A stretch of DNA of 64,000 nt from Pseudomonadales bacterium (lineage in GTDB: Bacteria > Pseudomonadota > Gammaproteobacteria > Pseudomonadales > Azotimanducaceae). Shown here piece by piece: positions 1-7,988 of the stretch; the first letter of the stretch is position 1; every line of letters starts with the position of its first letter. The stretch covers positions 1 through 64,000 of the forward strand of contig WLWP01000004.1 in assembly GCA_012103505.1 (NCBI GenBank), written 5' to 3'. The position numbers were made by a program, and so were the translations under genes. Under the pieces are notes generated by a model. That model searched no databases and had not been told where the DNA came from. It saw only the letters and a program-made list of their open reading frames with translations.

Positions 1-272
1 TAAGTTCATTTAGCTTTATTATCTTTGATGTAACAGATGAAGGAAATGACAACATTCACTTGTTGAAACTTTCTTGGGATAATCAACTTAAGTGGTTCTA
101 CCAAAATGGTACTATGGACTACATGGGAAGAACTCAAGGGTTTGCATCTTCTGGAAACTTCAATGGATATAGAGTTATGATGACTCAAACAATGCCAGCT
201 ATTTGGGTTAAGGATCCAACTAAAGTTCTAAAAATTGTAATGAGAAACCCTATTACAGGAGGATCATTCTAG
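1..272 (+). CDS. C-terminal end of a virion protein, possibly the major capsid protein (partial)
   Basis: The reading frame is open to the left edge (first complete codon at position 3) and ends with TAG at 270-272. About 89 residues are visible; the Met/TTG at 60 is internal. The visible end has aromatic-rich beta-type sequence (KWFYQNGTMDYMGRTQGF) and finishes with a segment containing WVKDPTKVLKIVMRNP. A strong terminator follows directly and a virion gene block lies downstream, so this is probably an abundant late structural protein. In crAss-like phages the major capsid gene lies upstream of the ring and tail genes, so the capsid protein is a reasonable guess. I cannot confirm it from the C-terminus alone. 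The upstream part is outside the window. Confidence 0.55.
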   Translation, partial: SSFSFIIFDVTDEGNDNIHLLKLSWDNQLKWFYQNGTMDYMGRTQGFASSGNFNGYRVMMTQTMPAIWVKDPTKVLKIVMRNPITGGSF

Positions 273-290
273 AGAACATTAATATTAAAA

Positions 291-320
291 GGGAGGGGTT
301 AATCCTCCTCCCTTTTTTTT
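291..320 (+). terminator. Strong rho-independent terminator
   Basis: A G/C-rich inverted repeat (GGGAGG pairing with CCTCCC at 291-312) is followed by eight T at 313-320. It lies 18 bases after the TAG of the first, partial virion gene. A terminator of this strength in such an AT-rich genome suggests that the upstream gene is highly transcribed and deliberately insulated. Confidence 0.88.
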
Positions 321-340
321 AATCCTTAAATAAAATAAAA

Positions 341-577
341 ATGGCACAATTAAAAAAAGTTACACAGAAGTTTCAAGATAAAGCTTATGTAGGTAAAGTA
401 AATACTACCGGTCTAGCAAGATTGCTTCATGTTAATGAAGTAATTGATTGGGTTAGAGGAGCAGCAGATTTAGAATTTGTATCTAACGCTGGTGCAATAG
501 CTGCAGGTTTGGAAAAAGGAGACTTATACCATACGGCAGGTGTATTAAAAATAGTTATAGACGCTGTAGAAGAATAA
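341..577 (+). CDS. Small conserved-looking virion-region protein (78 aa)
   Basis: This encodes a 78-residue protein from an ATG preceded by an A-rich leader (AAATAAAATAAAA), typical of every gene here. The N-terminal half is basic. The C-terminal half ends in a small beta-type motif (GLEKGDLYHTAGVLKIVI). I know that 'GDLY.T.G.LK(I/V)V' ending from small phage structural proteins and fibre tips, but it does not define a function. The gene follows the terminator of the presumed capsid gene and precedes a weak hairpin. It may be a minor head or decoration protein. The function is not recognised. Confidence 0.7.
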   Translation: MAQLKKVTQKFQDKAYVGKVNTTGLARLLHVNEVIDWVRGAADLEFVSNAGAIAAGLEKGDLYHTAGVLKIVIDAVEE

Positions 578-592
578 ACGTCAAAAAACTTT

Positions 593-613
593 AGCAAGAC
601 TAAACATCTTGCT
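593..613 (+). terminator. Weak hairpin after the 78-aa gene
   Basis: A perfect 7-bp inverted repeat (AGCAAGA at 593-599 with TCTTGCT at 607-613) has a 7-base loop and is followed only by TTAGAAATTATTAAT, with no clean U-tract. It could be a weak terminator or an mRNA 3'-end stabiliser. Confidence 0.4.
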
Positions 614-646
614 TTAGAAATTATTAATAAATAAACTGTACAATAT

Positions 647-660
647 TTGTACTTTTGACT
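647..660 (+). promoter_or_regulatory. Possible Bacteroidota-type -7 box upstream of the 338-aa gene
   Basis: TACTTTTG at 650-657 matches the Bacteroidota -7 consensus TAnnTTTG and lies about 40 bases before the ATG at 698. No convincing TTG -33 element is found at the expected spacing. An imperfect palindrome (GTACAATATTTGTAC, about 638-652) overlaps it. Speculative. Confidence 0.3.
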
Positions 661-697
661 AGTAAATAATTATTAATTTTAAAAACCAAAAAAAAAA

Positions 698-1714
698 ATG
701 GAGGATTACACAATTGTAGAAAAATATCAGCAATCAAAAAATAAGACTATAGCTATACGCCCTTTCTTTAATGCAAATAAAGAAAACATGGGACTTGAGC
801 AATATGGATTATCATTGCATGATGGTGTTTTTCATGAAGAAAGTTTAGCATGTTTAGAAATGAATGGAGTTAAACGTTATGTCACAGGTTTAAATGAGTT
901 TGCACCTGAAGTAAAGATGCTTCCTAAATCAGAGAAGAAGGCAAAAATTAAAGAAATAAGATCAGTTGTTGCACAGTTAGAAGCTGAATTAGCTGCTAAT
1001 GTTGTTGATCCAGAAGATAAAGAGTTTTGGAATAAACTTACAATAATGAAACCTGATAATTCTGCATTTTGGGATAAGATTAGTTTAAGATGTGGTAATG
1101 ATCCAACATTTTTAGATCCAGTTGCTGATCCTTATGATCTTATTAAATTACATGCAATTAATGCTGGAGGTTTTTCTATTGTTGCTAAATCATTAAAATT
1201 AGCAAAGGAATCTAATACACCTTTCAAGTTTTTCTTAGATACTGCAAAAGAATCATTATCTACCAGAACTGAATTAAGTAAACTTAGAAACAAATCACTA
1301 GTTGCATTGCAAAATATGTATGACTCTAATGTTGCTAAACTTATGTATGTTGCAAAAATATGTGATGTAGATAGTGTTCAATATGTAAAAGCAACACCTA
1401 ATGATGTATTATATGAGAATATGGATGCATACATTAACGGATTTGGTGCTGAGTCATCTAAAAAGAGAGCAGCTTCTCAATTTTTAGAAGTAGCTGGTTT
1501 AGATATGGAGGAGTTAAAAATAAGAGCATTAATTAAAGATTCTCTTTATTATAGATTTATAACAACTAAAGCTGGAGGTTGGATTGAACCAATTGACAGT
1601 GGTATTAAGTTGGGTAAATCACCATCTGAATGTTTACAACACTTAAAGAATCCAGAGAATGAGGATACTTTAATGTCATTGCTTGCAAAGGTGGAACCAT
1701 ACTGGAACTCATAA
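698..1714 (+). CDS. Unrecognised virion-region protein (338 aa)
   Basis: This is a soluble, mixed-charge protein of 338 residues with no signal peptide or membrane segment. Residues about 85-105 (KSEKKAKIKEIRSVVAQLEAE) look like a helical, possibly coiled segment. Two similar 'FW(N/D)K' stretches follow (EFWNKLTIMKPDN and AFWDKISLRCGND), then FLDPVADPYDLIKLHAINAGG. The rest is mainly alpha-helical. It starts after an unusually A-rich leader (CCAAAAAAAAAAATG) and is followed 10 bases after its stop by the next gene, so the two are probably co-transcribed. Its place between presumed capsid and ring genes suggests a head or head-completion protein. No catalytic motif is visible, and I do not recognise the family with certainty. 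Confidence 0.75.
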   Translation: MEDYTIVEKYQQSKNKTIAIRPFFNANKENMGLEQYGLSLHDGVFHEESLACLEMNGVKRYVTGLNEFAPEVKMLPKSEKKAKIKEIRSVVAQLEAELAANVVDPEDKEFWNKLTIMKPDNSAFWDKISLRCGNDPTFLDPVADPYDLIKLHAINAGGFSIVAKSLKLAKESNTPFKFFLDTAKESLSTRTELSKLRNKSLVALQNMYDSNVAKLMYVAKICDVDSVQYVKATPNDVLYENMDAYINGFGAESSKKRAASQFLEVAGLDMEELKIRALIKDSLYYRFITTKAGGWIEPIDSGIKLGKSPSECLQHLKNPENEDTLMSLLAKVEPYWNS

Positions 1715-1724
1715 AATTTGAATA

Positions 1725-2432
1725 ATGAATAACAATACTCTTTTATTAAAATTAAAACAAAGGCTAAATAAACTAGATAGTCAAGATTATGACAATATAG
1801 AATGTTGGCAATTTGTAGAAGCTTTTAATAAAGTACAATTAGAATGGTGTAGAAGACAGCTACATGGTGGTAATATGTACAAAGAAGGAGATGAGTTATC
1901 TAAAAAAAGAATTGATGATTTACAGCCTTTATTAATAGAACTTCTATTAACAGGAACTGTATCAGAAACATACTTTGAATCAAATAATTTTCCAGTAGAT
2001 CAATACTTGGAATATAAAAGAGTAAGTACAGACGCTACTTCAGAATGTTGTCCAGATCCTAGATCAATGACTGTATACCTTTCTGAAGTAGCTAATGTAC
2101 CATTACTATTAAGAGATCCTTTAAAAAATCCAGATTATGAATGGGGTGAGACTTTTTGTACTATGCAAAATAATACAATAAGAATATATAAGAACAATGA
2201 TTTTAATATTGTCAACCCTATTTTAACATATTACAGAAAACCAGTTTATATAGAAGTATTGGGTTGTACAGATCCATACACGGGTGTAACAAGCCCTATT
2301 AACATAGACTGTGAATTTAAAGATGATGTAGTTGAACTAATGTTAGATGACACAGCATCTTTAATAGCAGGTGATATTGAAAATCAGTATCAACAACAAA
2401 GGGGACAAGCTTCAGCTGAACGTAATAATTAA
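1725..2432 (+). CDS. Ring/neck-type structural protein (235 aa)
   Basis: This is a 235-residue acidic protein starting 10 bases after the previous stop. The N-terminal third is helical (LLLKLKQRLNKLDSQDYDN). The C-terminal part has the pattern common in head-tail connector and ring proteins of crAss-like and other podoviruses: a beta segment with 'TYYRKPVYIEV', then 'INIDCEFKDDVVELML' and a terminal helix (DDTASLIAGDIENQYQQQR) resembling the closing helix of gp4-like adaptors. This assignment comes from motif memory and context. Together with the 223-aa and 312-aa proteins downstream it could form the stacked rings between portal and tail. Confidence 0.5.
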   Translation: MNNNTLLLKLKQRLNKLDSQDYDNIECWQFVEAFNKVQLEWCRRQLHGGNMYKEGDELSKKRIDDLQPLLIELLLTGTVSETYFESNNFPVDQYLEYKRVSTDATSECCPDPRSMTVYLSEVANVPLLLRDPLKNPDYEWGETFCTMQNNTIRIYKNNDFNIVNPILTYYRKPVYIEVLGCTDPYTGVTSPINIDCEFKDDVVELMLDDTASLIAGDIENQYQQQRGQASAERNN

Positions 2433-2477
2433 ACAAAAATTATTTATACAGTATAGCTTTCTTATTTAAAATTAATT

Positions 2478-2493
2478 ACGTATATTATTAATG
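2478..2493 (+). promoter_or_regulatory. Candidate late promoter, GTATATTATTAAT type
   Basis: GTATATTATTAAT at 2480-2492 lies in a 110-base AT-rich gap and 51 bases before the ATG of the abundant 484-aa protein. The same core (GTATATTA) recurs at 4084, 15812 and 31454, each time shortly upstream of a gene that follows a gap or terminator. The repetition supports a promoter role; the polymerase or sigma factor is unknown. Confidence 0.5.
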
Positions 2494-2542
2494 TACACAA
2501 TGTACAAACTTTATATATTTATAACAACAAAAAACAAAAATT

Positions 2543-3997
2543 ATGGCTTATTTTAATCATGCGTTTTACAAAACGTTTGTAGTAGGTTCCACTGAGGCTA
2601 ATGCCGGAATCTCTACATCAGCACTAGCTGCTGGAGAAATGGGTATTGTTAGTGACTCAGATTGGGAAACTATTGCAATACCAGGAGGTGCTTTGCCAGC
2701 TAATTCATTAGCTTACTTAGTACAAGGTTCATTTTACACTAAAGACACTATTGGAAACAATCCAGGTCACGGTGGATACAAAGAATCTGTAAAATCTAAA
2801 GGAATCAATCCTAGATATGTATCTAGAGCTTGGTATACAAACTGTTTGGTTGCATCACAGTCTAAGGCTTCATTGTCTTTAGGTTCTGATTGTACTCCAT
2901 GTGGTTCAACACAATTTATGAGAATGGATGTTAAGGGTTCACCTGCATTAAGATTCTTAAATCACAATGCATATGCTATTGGAGATTCAGCAAACATTTG
3001 CTGCATTGACGGACAAGAGTTTCTTGATCCTGCATTAGTTGGTGCTACTATGGCTGATATGGTATTAGCTAATCCTTTAATCAAACCTTTTGTTGCTGAA
3101 GCAGATGTTGATGGTGCAAAAGATGCAACTTTAGTTGGTGGATCAGGATATTCTGTTGCTGCAGGTGTTGCGGTAACTGGTGGATCTGGATCTGGTGCAG
3201 CTGTTAATATTTTGACTGTTGCAGGTGGTGCCGTTGCTACATTTAGCTGGGCTGCTGTAGGTTCTGGATATGCTGTAGGTGATGTATTAACAATTTCTGG
3301 TGGTGGTGCTGATGCAACATTAACTCTTACTTCTGTATCAGAAGGTGGTGTTGTTGTATCTGTAGAAACTGCTGGAGTAGTTTCACAAGAAGTTTATAGT
3401 ATTGCTGAAGTATTAGATGGAACATATGTTGCTTCAACTGATCCAAATGGTGCTAGCAAAGTTTCTGCTACTGTAGAGTTTGTAGGAGCATACGTGGGTA
3501 CTAAATTTGGAAACTGTTCTTTTGATTCAAGAGATCACTTTAATGCTGAGCCAGTAGAAATCATTGCTTCTGTATTAGATGAAACAGGTGAAGTATGTAA
3601 TGATTGTGGTGTTGCAACAATGACTCCAGGTCAAATGCAACAAACACAAGGTGAGCAAGTAATCAGAGACTTAATTTTATCTGAAAGATACCGTCAATCT
3701 CCTTACAACCAAGGAAATGCTGACAGTGCTAGAATCAGAGAAATTGAAATGTCTGATGAGTTACTTGCTGCTGTAGATAGAAGTGCTACATATAAAGCAT
3801 ACTACTTACAACACAGTGTACCACGTTTCAACAATCCAAGTGGATTATTTGATAATGATCAGTATGTTTACCAAATTTATGTTAAGTGTGATGATGATGC
3901 AGCAAATGTTGCTGTTAAAGCTTTACTTGACAAAGTTGTTGCTTTAGCTAATGCAGCTGGGAATCCAATTGCAGTAGAATACAACAGTGCTTGGTAA
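2543..3997 (+). CDS. Abundant virion structural protein with inserted Gly-rich beta domain (484 aa)
   Basis: This gene has its own upstream AT-rich promoter-like motif and a perfect terminator behind it, which suggests high expression. The N-terminal region (about 1-190) and C-terminal region (about 275-484) look like one structural fold. Between them, residues about 199-272 form an inserted repeat domain with 'GGSGYSVAAGV', 'GGSGSGAAVNI' and 'GSGYAVGDVLTISGGG'. This is the GSGY/GGxG beta module often inserted in surface-exposed loops of marine phage virion proteins. Cysteines cluster at C100, in CTPCG and CCID, and in CNDCG. It could be a decoration, head-fibre, tail-tube or sheath-like protein; I cannot choose between these from sequence alone. 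Codon use matches its neighbours. Confidence 0.65.
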   Translation: MAYFNHAFYKTFVVGSTEANAGISTSALAAGEMGIVSDSDWETIAIPGGALPANSLAYLVQGSFYTKDTIGNNPGHGGYKESVKSKGINPRYVSRAWYTNCLVASQSKASLSLGSDCTPCGSTQFMRMDVKGSPALRFLNHNAYAIGDSANICCIDGQEFLDPALVGATMADMVLANPLIKPFVAEADVDGAKDATLVGGSGYSVAAGVAVTGGSGSGAAVNILTVAGGAVATFSWAAVGSGYAVGDVLTISGGGADATLTLTSVSEGGVVVSVETAGVVSQEVYSIAEVLDGTYVASTDPNGASKVSATVEFVGAYVGTKFGNCSFDSRDHFNAEPVEIIASVLDETGEVCNDCGVATMTPGQMQQTQGEQVIRDLILSERYRQSPYNQGNADSARIREIEMSDELLAAVDRSATYKAYYLQHSVPRFNNPSGLFDNDQYVYQIYVKCDDDAANVAVKALLDKVVALANAAGNPIAVEYNSAW

Positions 3998-4026
3998 AAT
4001 GTAATATATTTTTACACAAATAAACT

Positions 4027-4059
4027 AGAGCAGGAGAATTAAAAACTCCTGCTCTTTTT
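4027..4059 (+). terminator. Strong rho-independent terminator
   Basis: A perfect 10-bp stem (AGAGCAGGAG 4027-4036 with CTCCTGCTCT 4046-4055), a 9-base loop and a T-run form a terminator 30 bases after the stop of the abundant 484-aa structural gene. A new promoter-like motif follows within 25 bases. Confidence 0.9.
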
Positions 4060-4078
4060 ATTTTATATTGTCTGTTAT

Positions 4079-4100
4079 TTTTTGTATATTATATATATAG
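4079..4100 (+). promoter_or_regulatory. Candidate late promoter, TTTGTATATTATATATATAG
   Basis: The motif sits between a strong terminator and the ATG at 4120. It is almost the same as the sequence at 15810-15834 (TTTGTATATTATATATGTAT followed by AGCAT); both continue with AGCAT. This near-duplicate at two positions where transcription must restart is the best support for a late promoter family. Confidence 0.6.
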
Positions 4101-4119
4101 CATGTTAAAGTATTAAAAA

Positions 4120-4671
4120 ATGGCAGATAAGCATATATTAAGTTTAGAAATCCCAACTGTATCTAATTGTGGATTATTATGTATTAAAGACACTAGCCAA
4201 TACTCATCTGAGTTAGCTGTGGATTGTGAAGAATTACTTATCACATTACCAGGTTTTAGTGTACCTGTACTAATAAAGGTTGATAAGGATTTTGATATGT
4301 GTCTGACTGCATGCACATTAGCATTACAAAAAGAAAATTGCGGTAATAGTCAACAAGATATACCTGATGGTATATATGTTATAAAGTATAGTGTATCTCC
4401 AAATGCAAAAGTATATGTGGAGTATAATCACTTAAGAGTTACTTCCCTACTTACTACTTATTATGAAGTTTTATGTAAACTTGATGTTCAGGCGTGTCAA
4501 CCAGAATTTCAAAAACAAGATCTTTTAAATGAAATGTCATTTATTAGAACTCTTATTGATGCAGCAGTTGCAAATGCAGAATATTGCCAATCATCTGCTC
4601 AAGCAATACAGCTATACACTTATGCAAAACAAAGATTAAATAAAATAGCTTGTCCTTCAGGACACTGTTAA
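4120..4671 (+). CDS. Cys-rich neck/tail-region protein (183 aa)
   Basis: This 183-residue protein contains ten cysteines spread along its length (NCGLLC, CLTAC, ENCGN and the C-terminal CPSGHC). The central segment has 'DIPDGIYVIKYSVSPNAKVYVEYNHLRVT', a beta-strand pattern I associate with small phage head-tail or fibre-attachment proteins. The C-terminal 60 residues are helical. It is the first gene of a probable operon (4120-7892) behind a candidate promoter, with two further small Cys-rich proteins and a long fibre downstream. That suggests a role in attaching fibres to the neck or baseplate. The function is not known from the sequence. Confidence 0.6.
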   Translation: MADKHILSLEIPTVSNCGLLCIKDTSQYSSELAVDCEELLITLPGFSVPVLIKVDKDFDMCLTACTLALQKENCGNSQQDIPDGIYVIKYSVSPNAKVYVEYNHLRVTSLLTTYYEVLCKLDVQACQPEFQKQDLLNEMSFIRTLIDAAVANAEYCQSSAQAIQLYTYAKQRLNKIACPSGHC

Positions 4672-4699
4672 ATATACATAAACCAAAATGTAAAATATT

Positions 4700-4912
4700 A
4701 TGAACTGTGCTCATTGTAATAAACCGTTCACATGCGGATGTCAAAAGACTCAAGTAGATGGAGTTACTATACACAAAACGTGTAGGACTGCATTTGCTAC
4801 TAGTAAAGCTGAAGTAATTACTAAAGCTAATCAAGAAAAAGTTAAAGCATCATCACGTGATTTTGATTTACAATTGGCTTCACGTCAAATTAAAAATTTA
4901 AGAAATACATAA
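4700..4912 (+). CDS. Small Cys-rich, zinc-ribbon-like protein (70 aa)
   Basis: The N-terminus holds CxxC and CxC pairs followed by a His and Cys (MNCAHCNKPFTCGC, then IHKTC), about 28 residues compatible with a small metal-binding knuckle. The rest is a charged helix (SKAEVITKANQEKVKASSRDFDLQLASRQIKNLR). It lies between two other small genes in the fibre operon, ends 6 bases before the next ATG, and has no membrane segment. It could be a fibre-assembly chaperone or adaptor. The zinc site is inferred from Cys/His spacing only. Confidence 0.6.
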   Translation: MNCAHCNKPFTCGCQKTQVDGVTIHKTCRTAFATSKAEVITKANQEKVKASSRDFDLQLASRQIKNLRNT

Positions 4913-4918
4913 CTGCTG

Positions 4919-5455
4919 ATGCCTACAACACATACATCAAATAGTGATTATAAGAAAGAGCAAGCTCTTATAAAAAGAATAAACACAGAGCAAAATTTTG
5001 CTCAGCAGGTATATGTTCTTTTTAGAGAAGTTAAGTATGGAATATCACCATGTTGTTATTCTGATTTTGAATCAGCTGTATTGAAAAAATCATTGTGTGA
5101 TTGGCAAAACGCAGCTAGTAACAAGGTGGTAGCATCAACTGAAATAGAAGGAGAATTTGTAGAGCCTTTAGCACAGATAAATTTAAAAGCCAGCATGAGT
5201 TGTCCAGTTACACCAACTAATGTATGTACAATATATGACTTGGAAGATTTACTTGAGGATGGTGGTACATATACTCAATGTTTTGAGGTTGCATCAGATG
5301 AGTGGATTATTACACATAACTTAGGTTCATATCCATCAGTTACTGTTGTAGATAGTGCAAATACTACAGTAGTAGGTAACGTAGAGTACATAAGTACACA
5401 ACAATTAAAAATAACATTTAGTGCATCATTTTCAGGATGTGCATTTTTAAATTAA
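4919..5455 (+). CDS. Tail/fibre attachment protein with C-terminal beta tip motif (178 aa)
   Basis: The N-terminal 90 residues are helical with paired cysteines (SPCCYSDFE, LCDWQN). The C-terminal 50 residues (from W129) match a widespread phage fibre-end motif: 'WIITHNLGSYPSVTVVDS' followed by two beta strands and 'SFSGCAFLN'. In many phages the 'W.I.HNLG..P.V.VVD' module caps tail-fibre or baseplate proteins. It is co-directional with the small Cys-rich gene before it and the 800-aa fibre after it. I infer an adaptor or short fibre in the adsorption apparatus. Confidence 0.6.
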   Translation: MPTTHTSNSDYKKEQALIKRINTEQNFAQQVYVLFREVKYGISPCCYSDFESAVLKKSLCDWQNAASNKVVASTEIEGEFVEPLAQINLKASMSCPVTPTNVCTIYDLEDLLEDGGTYTQCFEVASDEWIITHNLGSYPSVTVVDSANTTVVGNVEYISTQQLKITFSASFSGCAFLN

Positions 5456-5489
5456 ATAAGTAAAATAAATAATAAATAAATAAAACAAA
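5456..5489 (+). promoter_or_regulatory. A/T-only translation leader, no Shine-Dalgarno
   Basis: The 34 bases before the 800-aa fibre ATG are TAAA-type repeats (AATAAATAAATAAAACAAAA before ATG). Similar leaders precede 341, 698, 2543, 4120, 15871 and 18130. Bacteroidota translate from such A-rich leaders without Shine-Dalgarno pairing, so this is evidence for host type as well as start choice. Confidence 0.6.
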
Positions 5490-7892
5490 ATGGCAGTACA
5501 ATTTTTAACGGGACTAGATGTCCAAGGAAATTTAAACCTGAATAATAATCAAATACAAAATGTTATTATTCAGCCTCTTGGCGCTGACCCGTCAGGAATT
5601 GCAGGTAAAATTTATTATAACTCTGGTACAAGTAAACTAAGGTTATATGATGGTTCTGCTTGGGTAGACTTAACAACAGGTGCAGATGGTGACACTACAT
5701 ATGAATTATTTGGTGTAGGTTCTACAAATGGTACAGCAGGTATCCAATTAGATGGATCAGATGGAACACTTGATAATGTATTAATTGTAGGTGCAGGTAC
5801 AACAACTGTAACCAGATCAAGTAATACATTAACAGTTACATCAAATGATCAGTTTGATGGAACAGTAACTAGTGTATCTTCTGGAACAGGTATTTCTGTA
5901 ACCGGAACTACAACAGTAGCTCCAACAGTAAACATTACATATTCAGGTGCAGCAAATGCTATTTTAGAGGCAGCTGGACAAGCTATTCAAGCTGATGATT
6001 ACCTTTGGTTCTCTGCTAAGGCAGATAATGTTATTTACAAGACCACTCTTGCTACAATGCCAGGATTTGGTAAAGACGGTACAGTTACTTCTGTAGGGTC
6101 TGGAGCTGGTTTAACTGGTGGTGCTATTACTGCATCAGGAACATTAGCAGTAGATTATGCAGGTACAGATAACGTTGTATTAGCGGCAGCAGATGGAACA
6201 CTTGTTACATTAGAAGCAACTGATAAAGTAATATTTTCTGATGCTACAGATAGCAATGCTAAATTTGCAAACTTATCTCAGGTAGCAACATATATTAATG
6301 CAGGTGCAGGTTCTGTAACTTCTATTGATGTAAGTGGTGGAACTACAGGTTTAACAACAAGTGGTGGTCCAATTACAACTAGTGGTACAATAACACTTGC
6401 TGGTACATTAACTGAAGCAAATGGTGGTACAGGAACAGGTTCTTATACTAAAGGAGATATATTATATTCTAATGCAGCAAACAGTTTAGCTAAATTAGGA
6501 ATTGGTGCAAGTGGTCAAAGACTTGCTGTTTCTTCAACAGGTATAGTAGAATGGGTTAATGATTCTGGATCAGGTGTAACAAGTATAGAAATTACTGAAA
6601 CAGGTACTGCATTAACAATTACTGGAGGTCCTATTACTAGTTCAGGTACAATTAATATTGCTGGAGCAGGTTCTTCTTCTCAAGTAATATTGGGTGATTT
6701 AAGTTTAGGAACTTACACAACCGGTACAGTTACTAGCGTTACTGCATCAAATGGAGCCAAAGTAACAGGAACAGCAACAACAGTACCTAATGTAGAAGTT
6801 GATTACTCTGCAACTGGTATAATTGCTTCTGCAGGTGGACATAGTGGTTTTGCAGAATCAGATGATAAAATCTTATTAGGTGATGATAGTGCATCAGGAG
6901 CAGTTGTAGAGGCAGCCTTAGTAGACATACCACTTAATGTACTTGGAGCTCCAACCGCTTCTTTAAGTATAGGTGGGGAAAAATTAACTGGTGTAGCAAC
7001 AGGTACTGCAGGCACAGATGGTGTTAATTTAGGTCAAGTTCAATCACTTGTAGCTGGAGTTGGTGTATTCCAAGGTGGATATAATGCTGCAACAAATGTA
7101 CCTGCAGTAGCGGGAGCAAGTAACATTGCCCTAACAACAGGTGATTTCTTTGTTGTTACAACAGATGGTACTATAGCATTCAACGGTAGTAATGTAAGAG
7201 TTGAGGTTGGTGATATGATTTATGCTAACAGTTCAATTGCTGCTAGTTCTAATCCAGCTGCTTCAGATTTTGCTATTGTTATTCAGGATCAAAATATTGC
7301 AGGAGTAGGTGCATCAGACGGAGTAACTGAAAAAGGTGTTGCTGGATTTAGTAGTGCTTCTTTTGCAGGAACAGCAAGTGGATTTATTACCATCAAAGCA
7401 GGTGGAATTAGTGATGCTCAGCTAGCAAGTACGTTTAACAAAATTATTGGTACGGATGTAGATCTGGACACAAGTGGTGTAGACGTAGTTGATCAGATTA
7501 ATGTTACTGATGGTGTTATTCAATCTATGAGTAAAAGAACATTGCCTAATGCTACAACAGGAGCAGTTGGTGTTACAGAGATTGCAACACAAACTGAAGT
7601 TGATGCGGGAACAGATACATTTAGATATGTAACTCCGGCAACATTAGCAAGTGCTCAAGCTAAAAGATCATACACAGGTACTTATCCAGCAACTAATACA
7701 AACACCTTTTCAATTGCAACAGGTGTTCACGGATTAGCTAACGGACCTTGGATTATACAAACTTATGATACTAAAGGAGCTCAAGTATTTATGGATGTTC
7801 TTGCTGATACAACAACGGGAACTGTAACATTTACTGCTTCTAGTAACTTAGGTGCAAATGGTATTACAGTTGTAATGCAACTTGTAGGATAA
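5490..7892 (+). CDS. Long tail fibre with beta-repeat shaft (800 aa)
   Basis: The N-terminus carries the marine phage fibre pattern 'NLNNNQIQNVIIQPLG...GKIYYNSGTSKLRLYDGSAWVDL'. The shaft contains five copies of a 'G(T/S)VTS(V/I)' repeat with Gly/Thr/Ser-rich strands, at about residues 124, 197, 274, 362 and 412. From about residue 515 the protein changes to a receptor-end region: a 'FQGGYNAATNVPAVAGASN' module also seen in the 1162-aa fibre, 'NATTGAVGVTEIATQTEV' and a final beta domain. No enzyme motif is visible. Ser, Thr, Gly and Val dominate, as in trimeric beta-helical fibres. A strong terminator follows. It probably binds host surface structures. Confidence 0.8.
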   Translation: MAVQFLTGLDVQGNLNLNNNQIQNVIIQPLGADPSGIAGKIYYNSGTSKLRLYDGSAWVDLTTGADGDTTYELFGVGSTNGTAGIQLDGSDGTLDNVLIVGAGTTTVTRSSNTLTVTSNDQFDGTVTSVSSGTGISVTGTTTVAPTVNITYSGAANAILEAAGQAIQADDYLWFSAKADNVIYKTTLATMPGFGKDGTVTSVGSGAGLTGGAITASGTLAVDYAGTDNVVLAAADGTLVTLEATDKVIFSDATDSNAKFANLSQVATYINAGAGSVTSIDVSGGTTGLTTSGGPITTSGTITLAGTLTEANGGTGTGSYTKGDILYSNAANSLAKLGIGASGQRLAVSSTGIVEWVNDSGSGVTSIEITETGTALTITGGPITSSGTINIAGAGSSSQVILGDLSLGTYTTGTVTSVTASNGAKVTGTATTVPNVEVDYSATGIIASAGGHSGFAESDDKILLGDDSASGAVVEAALVDIPLNVLGAPTASLSIGGEKLTGVATGTAGTDGVNLGQVQSLVAGVGVFQGGYNAATNVPAVAGASNIALTTGDFFVVTTDGTIAFNGSNVRVEVGDMIYANSSIAASSNPAASDFAIVIQDQNIAGVGASDGVTEKGVAGFSSASFAGTASGFITIKAGGISDAQLASTFNKIIGTDVDLDTSGVDVVDQINVTDGVIQSMSKRTLPNATTGAVGVTEIATQTEVDAGTDTFRYVTPATLASAQAKRSYTGTYPATNTNTFSIATGVHGLANGPWIIQTYDTKGAQVFMDVLADTTTGTVTFTASSNLGANGITVVMQLVG

Positions 7893-7911
7893 TAAAGAGT
7901 AAGATTTAAAG

Positions 7912-7953
7912 GGGGAGCATTTAAATTAAGAATTTAATGTTTCCCCTTTTTTT
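7912..7953 (+). terminator. Rho-independent terminator after the 800-aa fibre
   Basis: A long imperfect stem (7912-7927 with 7931-7946: GGGG and CCCC ends flanking an A/T-rich helix) is followed by seven T at 7947-7953. It lies 20 bases past the fibre stop codon. Confidence 0.8.
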
Positions 7954-7988
7954 AAAATATGTATATTGCAAAAAAAGAATAAAATGTC

